Positions 29,783-37,928 of a stretch of DNA of 64,000 nt are shown here, one piece after another. Both the position numbers and the translations under genes were made by a program. Under the pieces are notes generated by a model. It saw nothing but the letters and a program-made list of their open reading frames with translations. It was not told where the DNA came from and did not search any database. This DNA is from Leucobacter sp. CX169. Its GTDB lineage: Bacteria; Actinomycetota; Actinomycetes; Actinomycetales; Microbacteriaceae. Where the stretch lies: NCBI RefSeq assembly GCF_017161405.1, contig NZ_CP071051.1:1116001-1180000 (forward strand). The letters run 5' to 3'. How positions within the stretch are numbered: position 1 is the first letter of the stretch; each line of letters opens with the position of its first letter.

Positions 29783-31171
29783 GTGAGTGCCACGATCGTG
29801 ACGAGCGAACCCATCCTGAGTCAAGCCACCGAAGACCGCGCCTTTGCGGACCTCGACAGCTATCAGGCGCTCGCCGCCAAGCAACAGCCCACCTGGCTGG
29901 ACACTGAAGCGCTGGCGTCCGCGAAGAGCGAGCTCGCCTCGCAGCCGCCGCTGGTGTTTGCCGGCGAGGTCGACCAGTTGCGTGAGCGCCTGGCGCAGGC
30001 CGCACGCGGTGAGGCGTTCCTCCTGCAGGGCGGCGACTGCGCCGAGACGTTCGCTGGAGCTACCGCCGACCAGATTCGCGACCGTGTGAAGACGCTGCTC
30101 CAGATGGCCGTCGTGCTCACGTACGGCGCTTCCATGCCCGTGATCAAAGTCGGGCGCATGGCCGGCCAGTTCGCGAAACCGCGCTCGAGCGATACCGAGA
30201 CGCGCGGCGAGCTCACGCTGCCCGCATACCGCGGCGACGTCGTGAACGGCTACGACTTCACCCCCGAGTCCCGCGCCGCCGACCCGCAGCGCCTGGTGCG
30301 CGGCTACCACATGGCCGCCTCGACGCTGAATCTCGTGCGCGCCTTTACCCAGGGCGGCTTTGCCGACCTGCGCCAGGTGCACGAGTGGAACAAAGGCTTC
30401 GTCTCGAACCCGGCGAATCGCCGCTACGAGTCGCTCGCGGCAGAGATCGACCGCGCCGTGCGGTTCATGATCGCCTGCGGCGCCGACTTCTCGGAGCTGC
30501 GCCGCACCGAGTTCTTCGTGAGCCACGAGGCGCTGCTGCTCGATTACGAGCGCCCGTTGACCCGCATCGACTCGCGCACGAGCCTGCCCTACGGCACCTC
30601 GGGTCACTTCCTCTGGATCGGTGAGCGGACCCGCGAACTCGACGGCGCGCACGTCGAGTTCCTCTCGAAGCTGCGCAACCCCATCGGCGTGAAGCTCGGC
30701 CCGACCAGTACGGTCGATGACGCGCTGCGCCTCATCGACAAGCTCGACCCTGAGCGCGAGCCCGGCCGCCTGACCTTCATCACGCGGATGGGTGCGGGCA
30801 AGATCCGCGACGTGTTGCCCGGCTTGCTGCAGGGCGTCAAGGACTCGGGCGCGCTGCCACTCTGGGTGACCGACCCGATGCACGGCAACGGCATCACGAC
30901 GCCGACCGGCTACAAGACGCGACGCTTCGACGACGTGATGGACGAGCTCAAGGGCTTCTTCGAGTCGCACCGTGAGGTCGGCACGTTCCCCGGCGGCATC
31001 CACATCGAGCTCACGGGAGACGACGTCACCGAGTGCCTCGGCGGTTCCGAGAACATCGATGAAGCGACGCTCGGCACCAAGTACGAGTCGCTGTGCGACC
31101 CGCGCCTGAACCACATGCAGTCGCTCGAGCTCGCCTTCCAAGTGGCGGAAGAGCTCAAACTGGCACGCTAG
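29783..31171 (+). CDS. aroG: Class II 3-deoxy-7-phosphoheptulonate (DAHP) synthase
   Basis: A 462-residue type II DAHP synthase, catalysing the first step of the shikimate pathway from phosphoenolpyruvate and erythrose 4-phosphate. Hallmarks are LLQGGDCAETF with the metal-binding Cys, the KVGRMAGQFAKPRS block, ERTRELDGAHVEFLSKLRNP, the WVTDPMHGNG metal-ligand His segment, and the GGIHIELTGDDVTECLGG block. Length matches mycobacterial and plant-type enzymes. A TAGGCT hexamer at 29741-29746 is a possible -10. A strong hairpin follows. Confidence 0.96.
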   Translation: MSATIVTSEPILSQATEDRAFADLDSYQALAAKQQPTWLDTEALASAKSELASQPPLVFAGEVDQLRERLAQAARGEAFLLQGGDCAETFAGATADQIRDRVKTLLQMAVVLTYGASMPVIKVGRMAGQFAKPRSSDTETRGELTLPAYRGDVVNGYDFTPESRAADPQRLVRGYHMAASTLNLVRAFTQGGFADLRQVHEWNKGFVSNPANRRYESLAAEIDRAVRFMIACGADFSELRRTEFFVSHEALLLDYERPLTRIDSRTSLPYGTSGHFLWIGERTRELDGAHVEFLSKLRNPIGVKLGPTSTVDDALRLIDKLDPEREPGRLTFITRMGAGKIRDVLPGLLQGVKDSGALPLWVTDPMHGNGITTPTGYKTRRFDDVMDELKGFFESHREVGTFPGGIHIELTGDDVTECLGGSENIDEATLGTKYESLCDPRLNHMQSLELAFQVAEELKLAR

Positions 31172-31178
31172 TACGGCG

Positions 31179-31225
31179 CGCACAACGCCCGGGACGATCC
31201 ACAGGATCCGCCCGGGCGTTGTGCG
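31179..31225. terminator. Bidirectional terminator between aroG and the PASTA kinase gene
   Basis: A perfect 15-bp stem, CGCACAACGCCCGGG (31179-31193) with its complement (31211-31225), around a 17-base loop. It sits just after the aroG stop and faces the end of the minus-strand kinase gene. A short TTT follows on the plus strand. Confidence 0.75.
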
Positions 31226-31282
31226 TTTGCGCGGGCATGGCGATGCGGCGCAGTGTCAGCAGTCGGAGGAACTGGTCGGCGC

Positions 31283-33214
31283 CTAGAGGTCGAGCGCGGC
31301 CTTCACGCGGATCTCGGTGCCGGCCGCGACCTTCTCGCCCGCTTTCGGGGTGGTGCCGGTCGCCTTGGCGAAGTCCCGGAATTGGTCGGGTACGAGGGTC
31401 GAGGGGGAGAATCCGGCCGCGGACAGCGTGTCCATGGCCTCCTGCAACGTCATGCCTGTCACGTCGGGTACCTCGAACAGTTCGGGCCCGAGCGACAGCA
31501 CGAGCCCGACTGGCGCGCCCGTGCGGAGAATGTCGCCCTCGAAGACAAAGCGCACGACCTTGCCCTCGGAAATCTCGGCGTGGTGCTCCGCCCCGTTGAG
31601 GGTGTCGGTCACCACGAGACCGGCCTGCGTGAGGCGATCGGTGGCGTCGGCGACGTCTGCTCCGACCACGTCCGGCGCGGGGCCAGCAGAGACGATCAGA
31701 TCGATACGCGAGCGCTCGGGGTACTCGGCGCCAATGCCCTCGCCCTGCTCGTTGAGGGCGGCGATGACCTGGCCACGCGGCTCGTCGCCAAAGCGGTGTT
31801 CCAACACCTCGCCGAAGGTGAAGCGCGCATCGGTGATGGCCTGTTCGGCCTCGTCCTCGGTCATGCCGATGAGGGCGGGAACCGCGAGGAGCTCAGGGCC
31901 CGTCGAACGGCAGAGCGTGATGGCGCTGCCGCGCTCGACCCGGGCCCCGGCATCCGGGGTCGTTGCCCCGGCGAGGCCGGACTCGATGTCGAGGCTCGGG
32001 CAGTCCGCCACCGTGACCTGGAGCGTGCGCTCGGTCAGGGTCTGCGTGGCCGCCTCGATGCTCTGGCCCGCGACATCGGGGACCTGCACGTTCGATCCCG
32101 GTCCCTGGCCGAACCACCAGCCGGCGCCGCCCGCTGCGAGGGCCGCGACGAGGGCGGCGGAGACCAGGATCCAACCGCGGGTGCGGCGCTTGGTTGCCTG
32201 CTCGCGTGCAAGCGACAGCGAAGTCTGCGGGCTCGTCGCGGCGGGCGCGGGCGTTGGGCCGGTGCTCTGGCCGATCACCTCGGTGAAGTTGCCGGGCTGC
32301 AGGATGGTGGTCGCGGAGGTCGCACCAAGCTCGGCGATGGGCAGCACCCGGGTCGCGCCCAGCGGGGCGTGCTGGCCGCCGGCGCGAAGGATGCGCAGGC
32401 GCTCGAGCACAATGCCGGCGTCCTTCGGCCGCGCGTCGGGGTCACGAATGGTCGTCCAGCGTACGAGCTCGTCGAGCTCCGGCGTTGCCTCGGGCGTCAG
32501 CGTGGAGGGCGCGGGCACGTCGTCGTGCGCGTGCTGGTACGCGATGCGCATAGCCTCTTCGCCCCGGAAGGGCTGCTGGCCGGTGAGCATCTCGAAGAGC
32601 ATGATGCCAAATGCGTAGACGTCGCTGCGCGCATCGGCGATGCCGCGCGTGACGAGCTCGGGGGAGAGGTACGCGATTGTGCCGAGCAGGGCCTGGCCCG
32701 TCGTCGTATTCGCGCTCGCGACGCGCGCGAGGCCGAAATCGCCAATCTTGATGCGCCCATCGTCCGCGAGCAACACGTTCTCTGGCTTGAGGTCGCGGTG
32801 CATGATCCCTGCGTGGTGAGCTGCGGCCAGGCCCGCGAGCACGGCCTCGCCGATCTCGTACGCCTGGTCAGCGGTCAGACGCGTCTGCTGCTTGAGGAGG
32901 TCGCGCAGTGTGATCCCGGGCAGGTACTCCATGACGAGGTACGCCATTTCGGAGTCCTGTCCCTGGTCGAAGACATTGACGACGTTGGGGTGCGCAAGCC
33001 GGGCCGCGCTCCGGGCCTCTTGCACGAAGCGACGCTTGAACGCGTTGTCATCGGCGAGATGGCCGTGCATCACCTTGATGGCGACGCGCCGCTCGAGCCG
33101 CAGGTCATTCGCGAGGTAGACCGTCGCCATTCCGCCGCGGGCGATTCGCGAACGAATCACGTAGCGCTCGTCGAGCGTGCGGCCGATCATCGGATCGGGA
33201 GGGGCGGAGGTCAC
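31283..33214 (-). CDS. pknL: PASTA-domain Ser/Thr protein kinase (PknL/PknB-like)
   Basis: A 643-residue membrane kinase. The kinase domain spans about residues 12-275: glycine loop IARGGMATVY, K47 in VAIKVM, catalytic HRDLKPEN (139-146), DFG (159-161), and the activation loop with TTTGQALLGTIAYLSPE, whose threonines are probable autophosphorylation sites. A juxtamembrane linker and one helix (about residues 350-372) lead to four extracellular PASTA repeats, which bind muropeptides or lipid II in relatives. It is divergent from an Rv2175c-like DNA-binding gene, as pknL is in Mycobacterium. Mycobacterial PknL lacks PASTA repeats, so the architecture here is PknB-like while the location is PknL-like. 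Confidence 0.9.
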   Translation of the reverse strand: MTSAPPDPMIGRTLDERYVIRSRIARGGMATVYLANDLRLERRVAIKVMHGHLADDNAFKRRFVQEARSAARLAHPNVVNVFDQGQDSEMAYLVMEYLPGITLRDLLKQQTRLTADQAYEIGEAVLAGLAAAHHAGIMHRDLKPENVLLADDGRIKIGDFGLARVASANTTTGQALLGTIAYLSPELVTRGIADARSDVYAFGIMLFEMLTGQQPFRGEEAMRIAYQHAHDDVPAPSTLTPEATPELDELVRWTTIRDPDARPKDAGIVLERLRILRAGGQHAPLGATRVLPIAELGATSATTILQPGNFTEVIGQSTGPTPAPAATSPQTSLSLAREQATKRRTRGWILVSAALVAALAAGGAGWWFGQGPGSNVQVPDVAGQSIEAATQTLTERTLQVTVADCPSLDIESGLAGATTPDAGARVERGSAITLCRSTGPELLAVPALIGMTEDEAEQAITDARFTFGEVLEHRFGDEPRGQVIAALNEQGEGIGAEYPERSRIDLIVSAGPAPDVVGADVADATDRLTQAGLVVTDTLNGAEHHAEISEGKVVRFVFEGDILRTGAPVGLVLSLGPELFEVPDVTGMTLQEAMDTLSAAGFSPSTLVPDQFRDFAKATGTTPKAGEKVAAGTEIRVKAALDL

Positions 33215-33291
33215 GCCGGAAGTCTACGGAAACCTGGATGCTTCACGCTGGATGCGCGCCGGTGTGGTCGGATTCATGGCAGAGTTAAGGG

Positions 33292-33633
33292 GTGTCCGAG
33301 ATCCCTGCAGTTCAGTATCTGACCGTTCCCGACCTGGTGGAGCGGTTTTCGTCGACGCCCAGCAAGATCCGCGGCCTGCTGCGCGATCAGTACATCGCCG
33401 GCATTCGCATCGATGGTGTCCTGTCGATTCCCGCCGAATTCGTGCGCGAGAACGAGACCCTCGAGGGCCTGCGCGGCTCGCTGATCCAGCTGGCTGATGC
33501 CGGTCTCTCGAACGACCAGGCGATCGAATGGCTGCTCGCCGACAACGACGAGCTGGGCTGCCGCCCGATCGATTCGCTGATCGCCGGGCATAAGGCCCAG
33601 GTGCGCCGCGCGGCGCAGTCGCTCGCCTTCTAA
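33292..33633 (+). CDS. Rv2175c-like DNA-binding protein
   Basis: A 113-residue protein with an N-terminal winged-helix-like region (YLTVPDLVERFSSTPSKIRG, LLRDQYIAGIRID, VLSIPAEF) and a C-terminal helical part (SNDQAIEWLLADNDELG). It matches the Rv2175c family, whose mycobacterial member binds DNA and is phosphorylated by PknL; the gene is likewise divergent from the kinase here. Start GTG 33292 lies 77 bases from the kinase start. The regulated genes are unknown. Confidence 0.83.
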   Translation: MSEIPAVQYLTVPDLVERFSSTPSKIRGLLRDQYIAGIRIDGVLSIPAEFVRENETLEGLRGSLIQLADAGLSNDQAIEWLLADNDELGCRPIDSLIAGHKAQVRRAAQSLAF

Positions 33634-33720
33634 GCTCTCTCACTCGGCCCGGAGGTCGCGCCGGGCGCGTCGGGGCACGCTCGCGCGAAACGCGTGTTCG
33701 CGTGGAACGTGCGACGGCTA

Positions 33721-34827
33721 CTAGGCGTGACGGAGGCTCGTGCGCGTCGCGAGCTTGCCGAGCTCATCCGCCGCGTCCGCTTGAATCGGCGCGAGTTGGA
33801 TCGTGCGACCGGCGAGCGCGACGTTTTGCGCGATCATTTCTTCGACCCGATCGAGCGCCCCGCTGTCGCGGATGGTGCGTTGCATCATCACGATCTGTTC
33901 GCGGTCGAGGTCGGGCGTGCCGTGCATGTCGTCGAAGATGCGCCGCGGGCCCGAGGGGAGGGCCCCACGAGCGAGCGTGACGAGCACGGTGCGCTTGCCC
34001 TCCGTCAGGTCGTCCCCGCTGGGCTTGCCGGTGAGTGTCTCGTCGCCGAACACGCCGAGCACGTCGTCGCGCAGCTGGAAGGCCACGCCGATGGGGAGGC
34101 CGAAGTCGGCTAGTGCCTCTTCCTGCTCGTCGCTCGCGCCCGCGATCGCGGCGCCGATGAGCAGGGGAGCCTCGACGCTGTACTTGGCCGATTTGTAGAC
34201 GAGGACGCGGGTCGAGCGCTCAAGCTGTTCCGCGTCGTCAGCGAAGTGCGGTTGCTGCTCTTCGAGCACGTCAAGGTACTGCCCGACAGCGACCTCGCTG
34301 CGCATGCGGTTGAAGTGGGCGCGGGCAGCCTTCGCGGCGGCGCGATCGGGAATCGCGTCGAGCGCGCCCTGCATCATCTCGTCGGCCCACGACTGCAGCA
34401 GGTCGCCCAGCAAGATCGCGGCGGCGACGCCGAAGTGGTCGGCGAGCCCCGACCAGCGCCGATCGCTATGCAGCGCGGCGAAGTGGCGGTGCGCCGAGGG
34501 GCGACCGCGGCGCGTGTCGGAGCGGTCGATAATGTCATCGTGGATGAGCGCGGCGGCGTGGAAGAGTTCGAGTGAACACGCGGCGTCGAGCAGGAGGTCG
34601 AGCTCAGGCGAGATGGTCTCGCCGTCCAACTCGAGCGGGGTGATGGCACGGTAACCCAGCACGGCGAACTGGGCGCGGAACCGTTTGCCCCCGGTCAGGA
34701 AGCTGGCTGCCTCGTCGAGAAGCGGGACGGCATCGGGGCCCAGCGGCTCAAGATCGCGCCGGTGGTCGGCGATTCGATCGGAGATACGTTCCTGGAGAAG
34801 CCCTGCGAGTCGCGTGGTTTCGTGCAC
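33721..34827 (-). CDS. idsA: Polyprenyl (geranylgeranyl-type) diphosphate synthase
   Basis: A 368-residue all-trans prenyltransferase. It has the first aspartate-rich motif DDIID at residues 97-101 within LIHDDIIDRSDTRRG, a lysine-arginine site GGKRFRA, and the second motif LRDDVLGVFGD. It condenses isopentenyl diphosphate with allylic diphosphates for isoprenoids (menaquinone side chain, carotenoids); the chain length is not readable with confidence. GTG 34827 is preceded by a TAAGCT hexamer with a 6-base gap, so the mRNA is probably leaderless. Its place between the Rv2175c-like gene and the dcw cluster is conserved (idsA2 in Mycobacterium). Confidence 0.9.
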   Translation of the reverse strand: MHETTRLAGLLQERISDRIADHRRDLEPLGPDAVPLLDEAASFLTGGKRFRAQFAVLGYRAITPLELDGETISPELDLLLDAACSLELFHAAALIHDDIIDRSDTRRGRPSAHRHFAALHSDRRWSGLADHFGVAAAILLGDLLQSWADEMMQGALDAIPDRAAAKAARAHFNRMRSEVAVGQYLDVLEEQQPHFADDAEQLERSTRVLVYKSAKYSVEAPLLIGAAIAGASDEQEEALADFGLPIGVAFQLRDDVLGVFGDETLTGKPSGDDLTEGKRTVLVTLARGALPSGPRRIFDDMHGTPDLDREQIVMMQRTIRDSGALDRVEEMIAQNVALAGRTIQLAPIQADAADELGKLATRTSLRHA

Positions 34828-34833
34828 CTGCCT

Positions 34834-34839
34834 AGCTTA
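34834..34839 (-). promoter_or_regulatory. -10 hexamer of leaderless prenyl synthase transcript
   Basis: On the minus strand TAAGCT is followed by six bases and then the GTG start of the prenyltransferase. No Shine-Dalgarno sequence is visible, so transcription probably begins at the start codon. Confidence 0.45.
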
Positions 34840-34904
34840 GCCCGATGCGCAGGGGTACGATGAAGGCAGCATGGAAATTCGAAATCGGTTGAGGGGAGGG
34901 CGCT

Positions 34905-35270
34905 ATGGCACTGTCCGAGCATGAGCAGCGTTTGCTTGAAGAGATGGAACGCAGCCTCTACCGCAGCGAGTCAGACGTCATGAGCACCACGCCAGGAGTT
35001 CGCAATCGCCCCAACTATCGCGCAATCGTCATCGGCATTGTTCTGGCGATTGTCGGAGCGGTGTTGCTGGTGTTGGGTGTGGCGATGAGCCAGATCTGGA
35101 TTGGGCTGTTGGGATTCGTGGCGATGTTGGGCGGCGTGCTCTACATGCTCTCCCCGTCAAACCAGCGCCACGTCGAACAGGCAGGGCGCGGGGTGCCCGC
35201 GCAGGCGCGGGAGTCGTTCAGCGCGCGCATGGAACGCCGCTGGGAAGAGCGCCAAGAGGGCGAGCGCTAA
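34905..35270 (+). CDS. DUF3040 membrane protein
   Basis: A 121-residue protein with the DUF3040 start MALSEHEQRLLEEMERSLY, two hydrophobic helices at about residues 41-60 and 64-84, and a charged C-terminal segment rich in Arg and Glu. Homologues sit beside the dcw cluster across actinobacteria (Rv2169c). The function is unknown; placement suggests an envelope or division role. A GAGGGGAGGG Shine-Dalgarno region precedes the ATG. A terminator follows, so it is not cotranscribed with mraZ. Confidence 0.87.
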   Translation: MALSEHEQRLLEEMERSLYRSESDVMSTTPGVRNRPNYRAIVIGIVLAIVGAVLLVLGVAMSQIWIGLLGFVAMLGGVLYMLSPSNQRHVEQAGRGVPAQARESFSARMERRWEERQEGER

Positions 35271-35290
35271 GGCGCCCATCTTCATCATTT

Positions 35291-35326
35291 AACGGGGTCG
35301 TGACCTATTGGTCCGGCCCCGTTTTT
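35291..35326 (+). terminator. Intrinsic terminator after DUF3040 gene
   Basis: AACGGGGTCG pairs with CGGCCCCGTT (one G-U pair) around a 12-base loop and is followed by a run of five T. It insulates the DUF3040 gene from the mraZ leader. Confidence 0.85.
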
Positions 35327-35677
35327 GCGTCCCCGGGTGCGTGCGGCGCCACTTCACGGAGCAATCTGCGTTCCCGGAGCGGGTATCGGGCGTTTCTGCC
35401 TCCGAGAACGTAGATCGCGCCGACATCTCGCGCGGTGGTAGGCCGGACTCGTCATCACGGAGGGCTGGGCGGCGTGGCCGAGTGAGCCGCGGTTCGCAGC
35501 GGCTCCACTTTGCTCCCCAGCGGAGCCATTTGCCGCGCATGGGGTGCCCAGGCGTGCGCAAACGCGCCCAATTGGAGACCCCTTGGGCTGTCGTCCTCCA
35601 CCTTGCTCCCCGTGATAACAGGCACCTGAGCAGGGCTTTCGCGGTATCGCGGCGATATATAACGCGATCTTTCCCCG
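35327..35677. other. Long upstream region of mraZ without a recognised gene
   Basis: About 350 bases between the terminator and the MraZ boxes. Both strands contain short open frames, but none gives a recognisable protein or a good start. The composition is less GC-rich toward 35650-35670, where GATATATAACG offers a TATAAC-type -10 (35657-35662) that could drive the dcw cluster. Nothing else is identified. Confidence 0.6.
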
Positions 35678-35704
35678 AAAGTGGTGGAAAGTGGAGTAAA
35701 GTGG
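35678..35704 (+). promoter_or_regulatory. MraZ-box: three AAAGTGG repeats upstream of mraZ
   Basis: AAAGTGG occurs at 35678-35684, 35688-35694 and 35698-35704, each exactly 10 bp from the next, so all three lie on one face of the helix. MraZ binds direct repeats of this kind (TGGG-type in enterobacteria, AAAGTG-type in mollicutes) ahead of its own operon. The boxes lie 41-67 bases before the mraZ start, consistent with autoregulation of the dcw cluster. Confidence 0.8.
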
Positions 35705-35744
35705 CGACACCAGGCATCCCAGGGAGACTTAAGGAGGTGGCGCG

Positions 35745-36176
35745 ATGTTCCTCGGAACCTTCACACCGAAGCTCGATGAGAAGGGTCGCGTCATTTTGCC
35801 CGCCAAGTTCCGCGAGGAGCTGCAGGGCGGCCTGGTCATCACCCGCGGGCAGGAGCACTGCCTGTACGTGTTCTCCGAGCAGGAGTTCGCCGAGATGCAC
35901 GAGCGGATCCGCCAGGCGCCGCTCGCCTCAAAGCAGGGTCGCGATTACCTGCGTGTCTTTCTCTCGGGGGCGCACCCCGAGACGCCGGACAAGCAGAACC
36001 GGGTCACCATCCCGACCGCGCTGCGCGAGTACGCCGGCCTGAACCGCGACCTCGCGGTGATCGGCGCCGGAGCCCGTGCAGAGATTTGGGATGCCGAGGC
36101 CTGGGAGACCTACCTCGCCAAGCAAGAAGCCGTATTCGCCGAGATCGAGGAGGAGGTGATCCCGGGCATGTTCTGA
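35745..36176 (+). CDS. mraZ: MraZ transcriptional regulator
   Basis: A 143-residue protein of two SpoVT/AbrB-type repeats: [19 protein letters not shown] at about residues 6-24 and [20 protein letters not shown] at about 77-96, each with the Asp-x-x-x-Arg pattern of the family. MraZ forms a ring and regulates the dcw operon it heads. The start has AAGGAGG 9 bases upstream, the strongest in the cluster. The AAAGTGG boxes upstream are its likely operator. Length is normal. Confidence 0.95.
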   Translation: MFLGTFTPKLDEKGRVILPAKFREELQGGLVITRGQEHCLYVFSEQEFAEMHERIRQAPLASKQGRDYLRVFLSGAHPETPDKQNRVTIPTALREYAGLNRDLAVIGAGARAEIWDAEAWETYLAKQEAVFAEIEEEVIPGMF

Positions 36177-36273
36177 TCCTGGCCCGTGATCCCCGGCCAT
36201 TCGCCCCGTCGCCACTTCCCCGGTGACCGGTCGCATGGATAGGGGTCAGGGGAGCAGGGCAACGGCCCGAACG

Positions 36274-37239
36274 ATGATGACTGAACGAAACCCGAACGAA
36301 ATCCACGTCCCCGTGCTCCTTGAGCGCTGCCTCGAGCTGCTGGCTCCGGTCGCCGAGCGCCCGGGCGCCGTGATCGTCGACTGCACGCTCGGCATGGGCG
36401 GCCACACGGAGGCGATGCTCGAGCGGTTTCCCGAGCTGACCGTGATCGGGCTTGATCGCGACCCCGATGCGCTCGCGATTGCGGGAGCACGCCTGGCACG
36501 CTTCGGCGACCGGCTCGTCCCCGTGCGCACCGTCTACGACGAAATCATCCCCGCCGTGCGCAGCACGGGGCGCAAGCGCATCGACGGCGTTCTGTTCGAT
36601 CTCGGCGTGTCGTCCCTGCAGCTGGACGAGGCCGAGCGCGGCTTCGCGTATGCCCAGGACGCGCCGCTCGACATGCGGATGGACCAGGAGAACGGCCAGA
36701 CCGCCGCCGACATCCTCGCTGAGGCGCCCGAGGGGCGCCTGCGTGAACTGTTCGAACGGTACGGAGACGAGCCCCTCGCGGCCCGCTACGCCCGCGCCAT
36801 CATCGCCGCCCGCGCCGAGGCGCCGATCCTGCGCAGCGGTCAGCTCGTCGAGATCCTGAACGACGCGACACCGGCGGCCGTGCGCAACCTTCGCCACCCC
36901 GCGAAGCGCGTCTTCCAGGCACTGCGCATCGAGGTGAACGGCGAACTCGCCGTGCTCGAGCGCGCGATTCCCGCCGCCCTCCGCCTGCTGAACGTCGGGG
37001 GACGCGCGGTCATCATGTCGTACCAGTCCCTCGAAGACCGCCTGGTGAAGCGTGAGCTTGCGAAGCGCACGAAGTCGACCGCCCCCGTCGGGCTCCCCGT
37101 TGAGCTCCCCGAGCACCGTCCCGAGTTCCGCCTCCTCACTCGAGGCGCCGAGCAAGCGGGTGAGGACGAGCGCGAGATCAACCCGCGCTCCATCCCCGTC
37201 CGCTTGCGGGCGGTCGAGCGGCTGCGGGAGCGCTCGTGA
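36274..37239 (+). CDS. rsmH: 16S rRNA (cytosine-1402-N4)-methyltransferase
   Basis: About 321 residues of the RsmH/MraW family, which methylates C1402 in the 16S decoding site. Visible blocks: HVPVLLERCLELL at the N-terminus, the SAM site DCTLGMGGHTEAML, GVLFDLGVSSLQLDEAERGF, RHPAKRVFQALRIEVN, and SYQSLEDRLVKR. Starts at ATG 36274 or 36277 best match family length; a GTG at 36223 would add 17 residues and has no better ribosome site. The gene lies between mraZ and ftsL and overlaps ftsL as GTGA. Confidence 0.94.
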   Translation: MMTERNPNEIHVPVLLERCLELLAPVAERPGAVIVDCTLGMGGHTEAMLERFPELTVIGLDRDPDALAIAGARLARFGDRLVPVRTVYDEIIPAVRSTGRKRIDGVLFDLGVSSLQLDEAERGFAYAQDAPLDMRMDQENGQTAADILAEAPEGRLRELFERYGDEPLAARYARAIIAARAEAPILRSGQLVEILNDATPAAVRNLRHPAKRVFQALRIEVNGELAVLERAIPAALRLLNVGGRAVIMSYQSLEDRLVKRELAKRTKSTAPVGLPVELPEHRPEFRLLTRGAEQAGEDEREINPRSIPVRLRAVERLRERS

Positions 37240-37856
37240 GCCAGACCAACGCCGTCACCGAGGCCGAGCTGCGCCCGCTGCGTGAGGGGTTCCAGGGGTT
37301 CGCCCTGAACCCAGACCGCCGGCCGACACGGCTCGAGCGCCCGCGGCCGCACCTGGCTCCCATCACCGGGGCACCCGCATCGCGCACCCGGCGCCCCCTG
37401 CTCGCCGCTTTCTCGGCGGTGGGCCTCGTGCTCGTCATCCTGGTGGCCCAGCTCGGACTGAGCATCGCGATCTCGCAGGGCGCGTACGAAAGCGACGCGC
37501 TCGAGCTCGAACAGCGCGACCTGCTTCGGGTCGAGCGCGTGCTGCAGCAGAACGTCGACCAGCTCTCCTCCCCGCAGAACCTCGCGGAGAACGCGGCCGG
37601 GCTCGGCATGGTGCAGAACGTGCAGCCCGCGTCCCTCCGTCTGAGCGACGGCGCGGTCCTGGGCGACCTCGCCTCGCGCACCGAGCTCACCGCTCCCAAC
37701 CTCGTCCCGAACGCGACGCTTGAGACGTTGCCGATGATGAGCGCCGAGGGGCTGCTCGTCTCGCGCGATGCGGATCCGGCCGCCGTGGCAACCGACTCGA
37801 CGCCGCAAGCGCCGGTATCTTGGGAGGGCAAGCTTCCCGCGCCAGAGACCCGCTAA
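37236..37856 (+). CDS. ftsL: FtsL-like cell division protein
   Basis: A 206-residue bitopic protein: a cytoplasmic N-terminus of about 55 residues, one helix (about 57-80, LLAAFSAVGLVLVILVAQL), then a short coiled-coil region (ALELEQRDLLRVERVLQQNV) and a Pro/Ser/Ala-rich tail. Sequence identity within this family is low, so the call rests on topology and on its invariant place between rsmH and ftsI. It should act with FtsQ and FtsB to activate FtsW-FtsI. The GTG start overlaps the rsmH stop. Confidence 0.83.
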   Translation: MSQTNAVTEAELRPLREGFQGFALNPDRRPTRLERPRPHLAPITGAPASRTRRPLLAAFSAVGLVLVILVAQLGLSIAISQGAYESDALELEQRDLLRVERVLQQNVDQLSSPQNLAENAAGLGMVQNVQPASLRLSDGAVLGDLASRTELTAPNLVPNATLETLPMMSAEGLLVSRDADPAAVATDSTPQAPVSWEGKLPAPETR

Positions 37857-37928
37857 ATCGGGCCCGGGATCGGGCAGCGCCAGGGGTCACTCTCGGGCGA
37901 GATCGTACAGAAGTTGGATGGAGGCCGG

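Noticed and set aside
29297-31183. 628-codon minus-strand frame opposite plsC and aroG
   Set aside because: Shadow of two strongly conserved enzymes; no domain and low-complexity composition.
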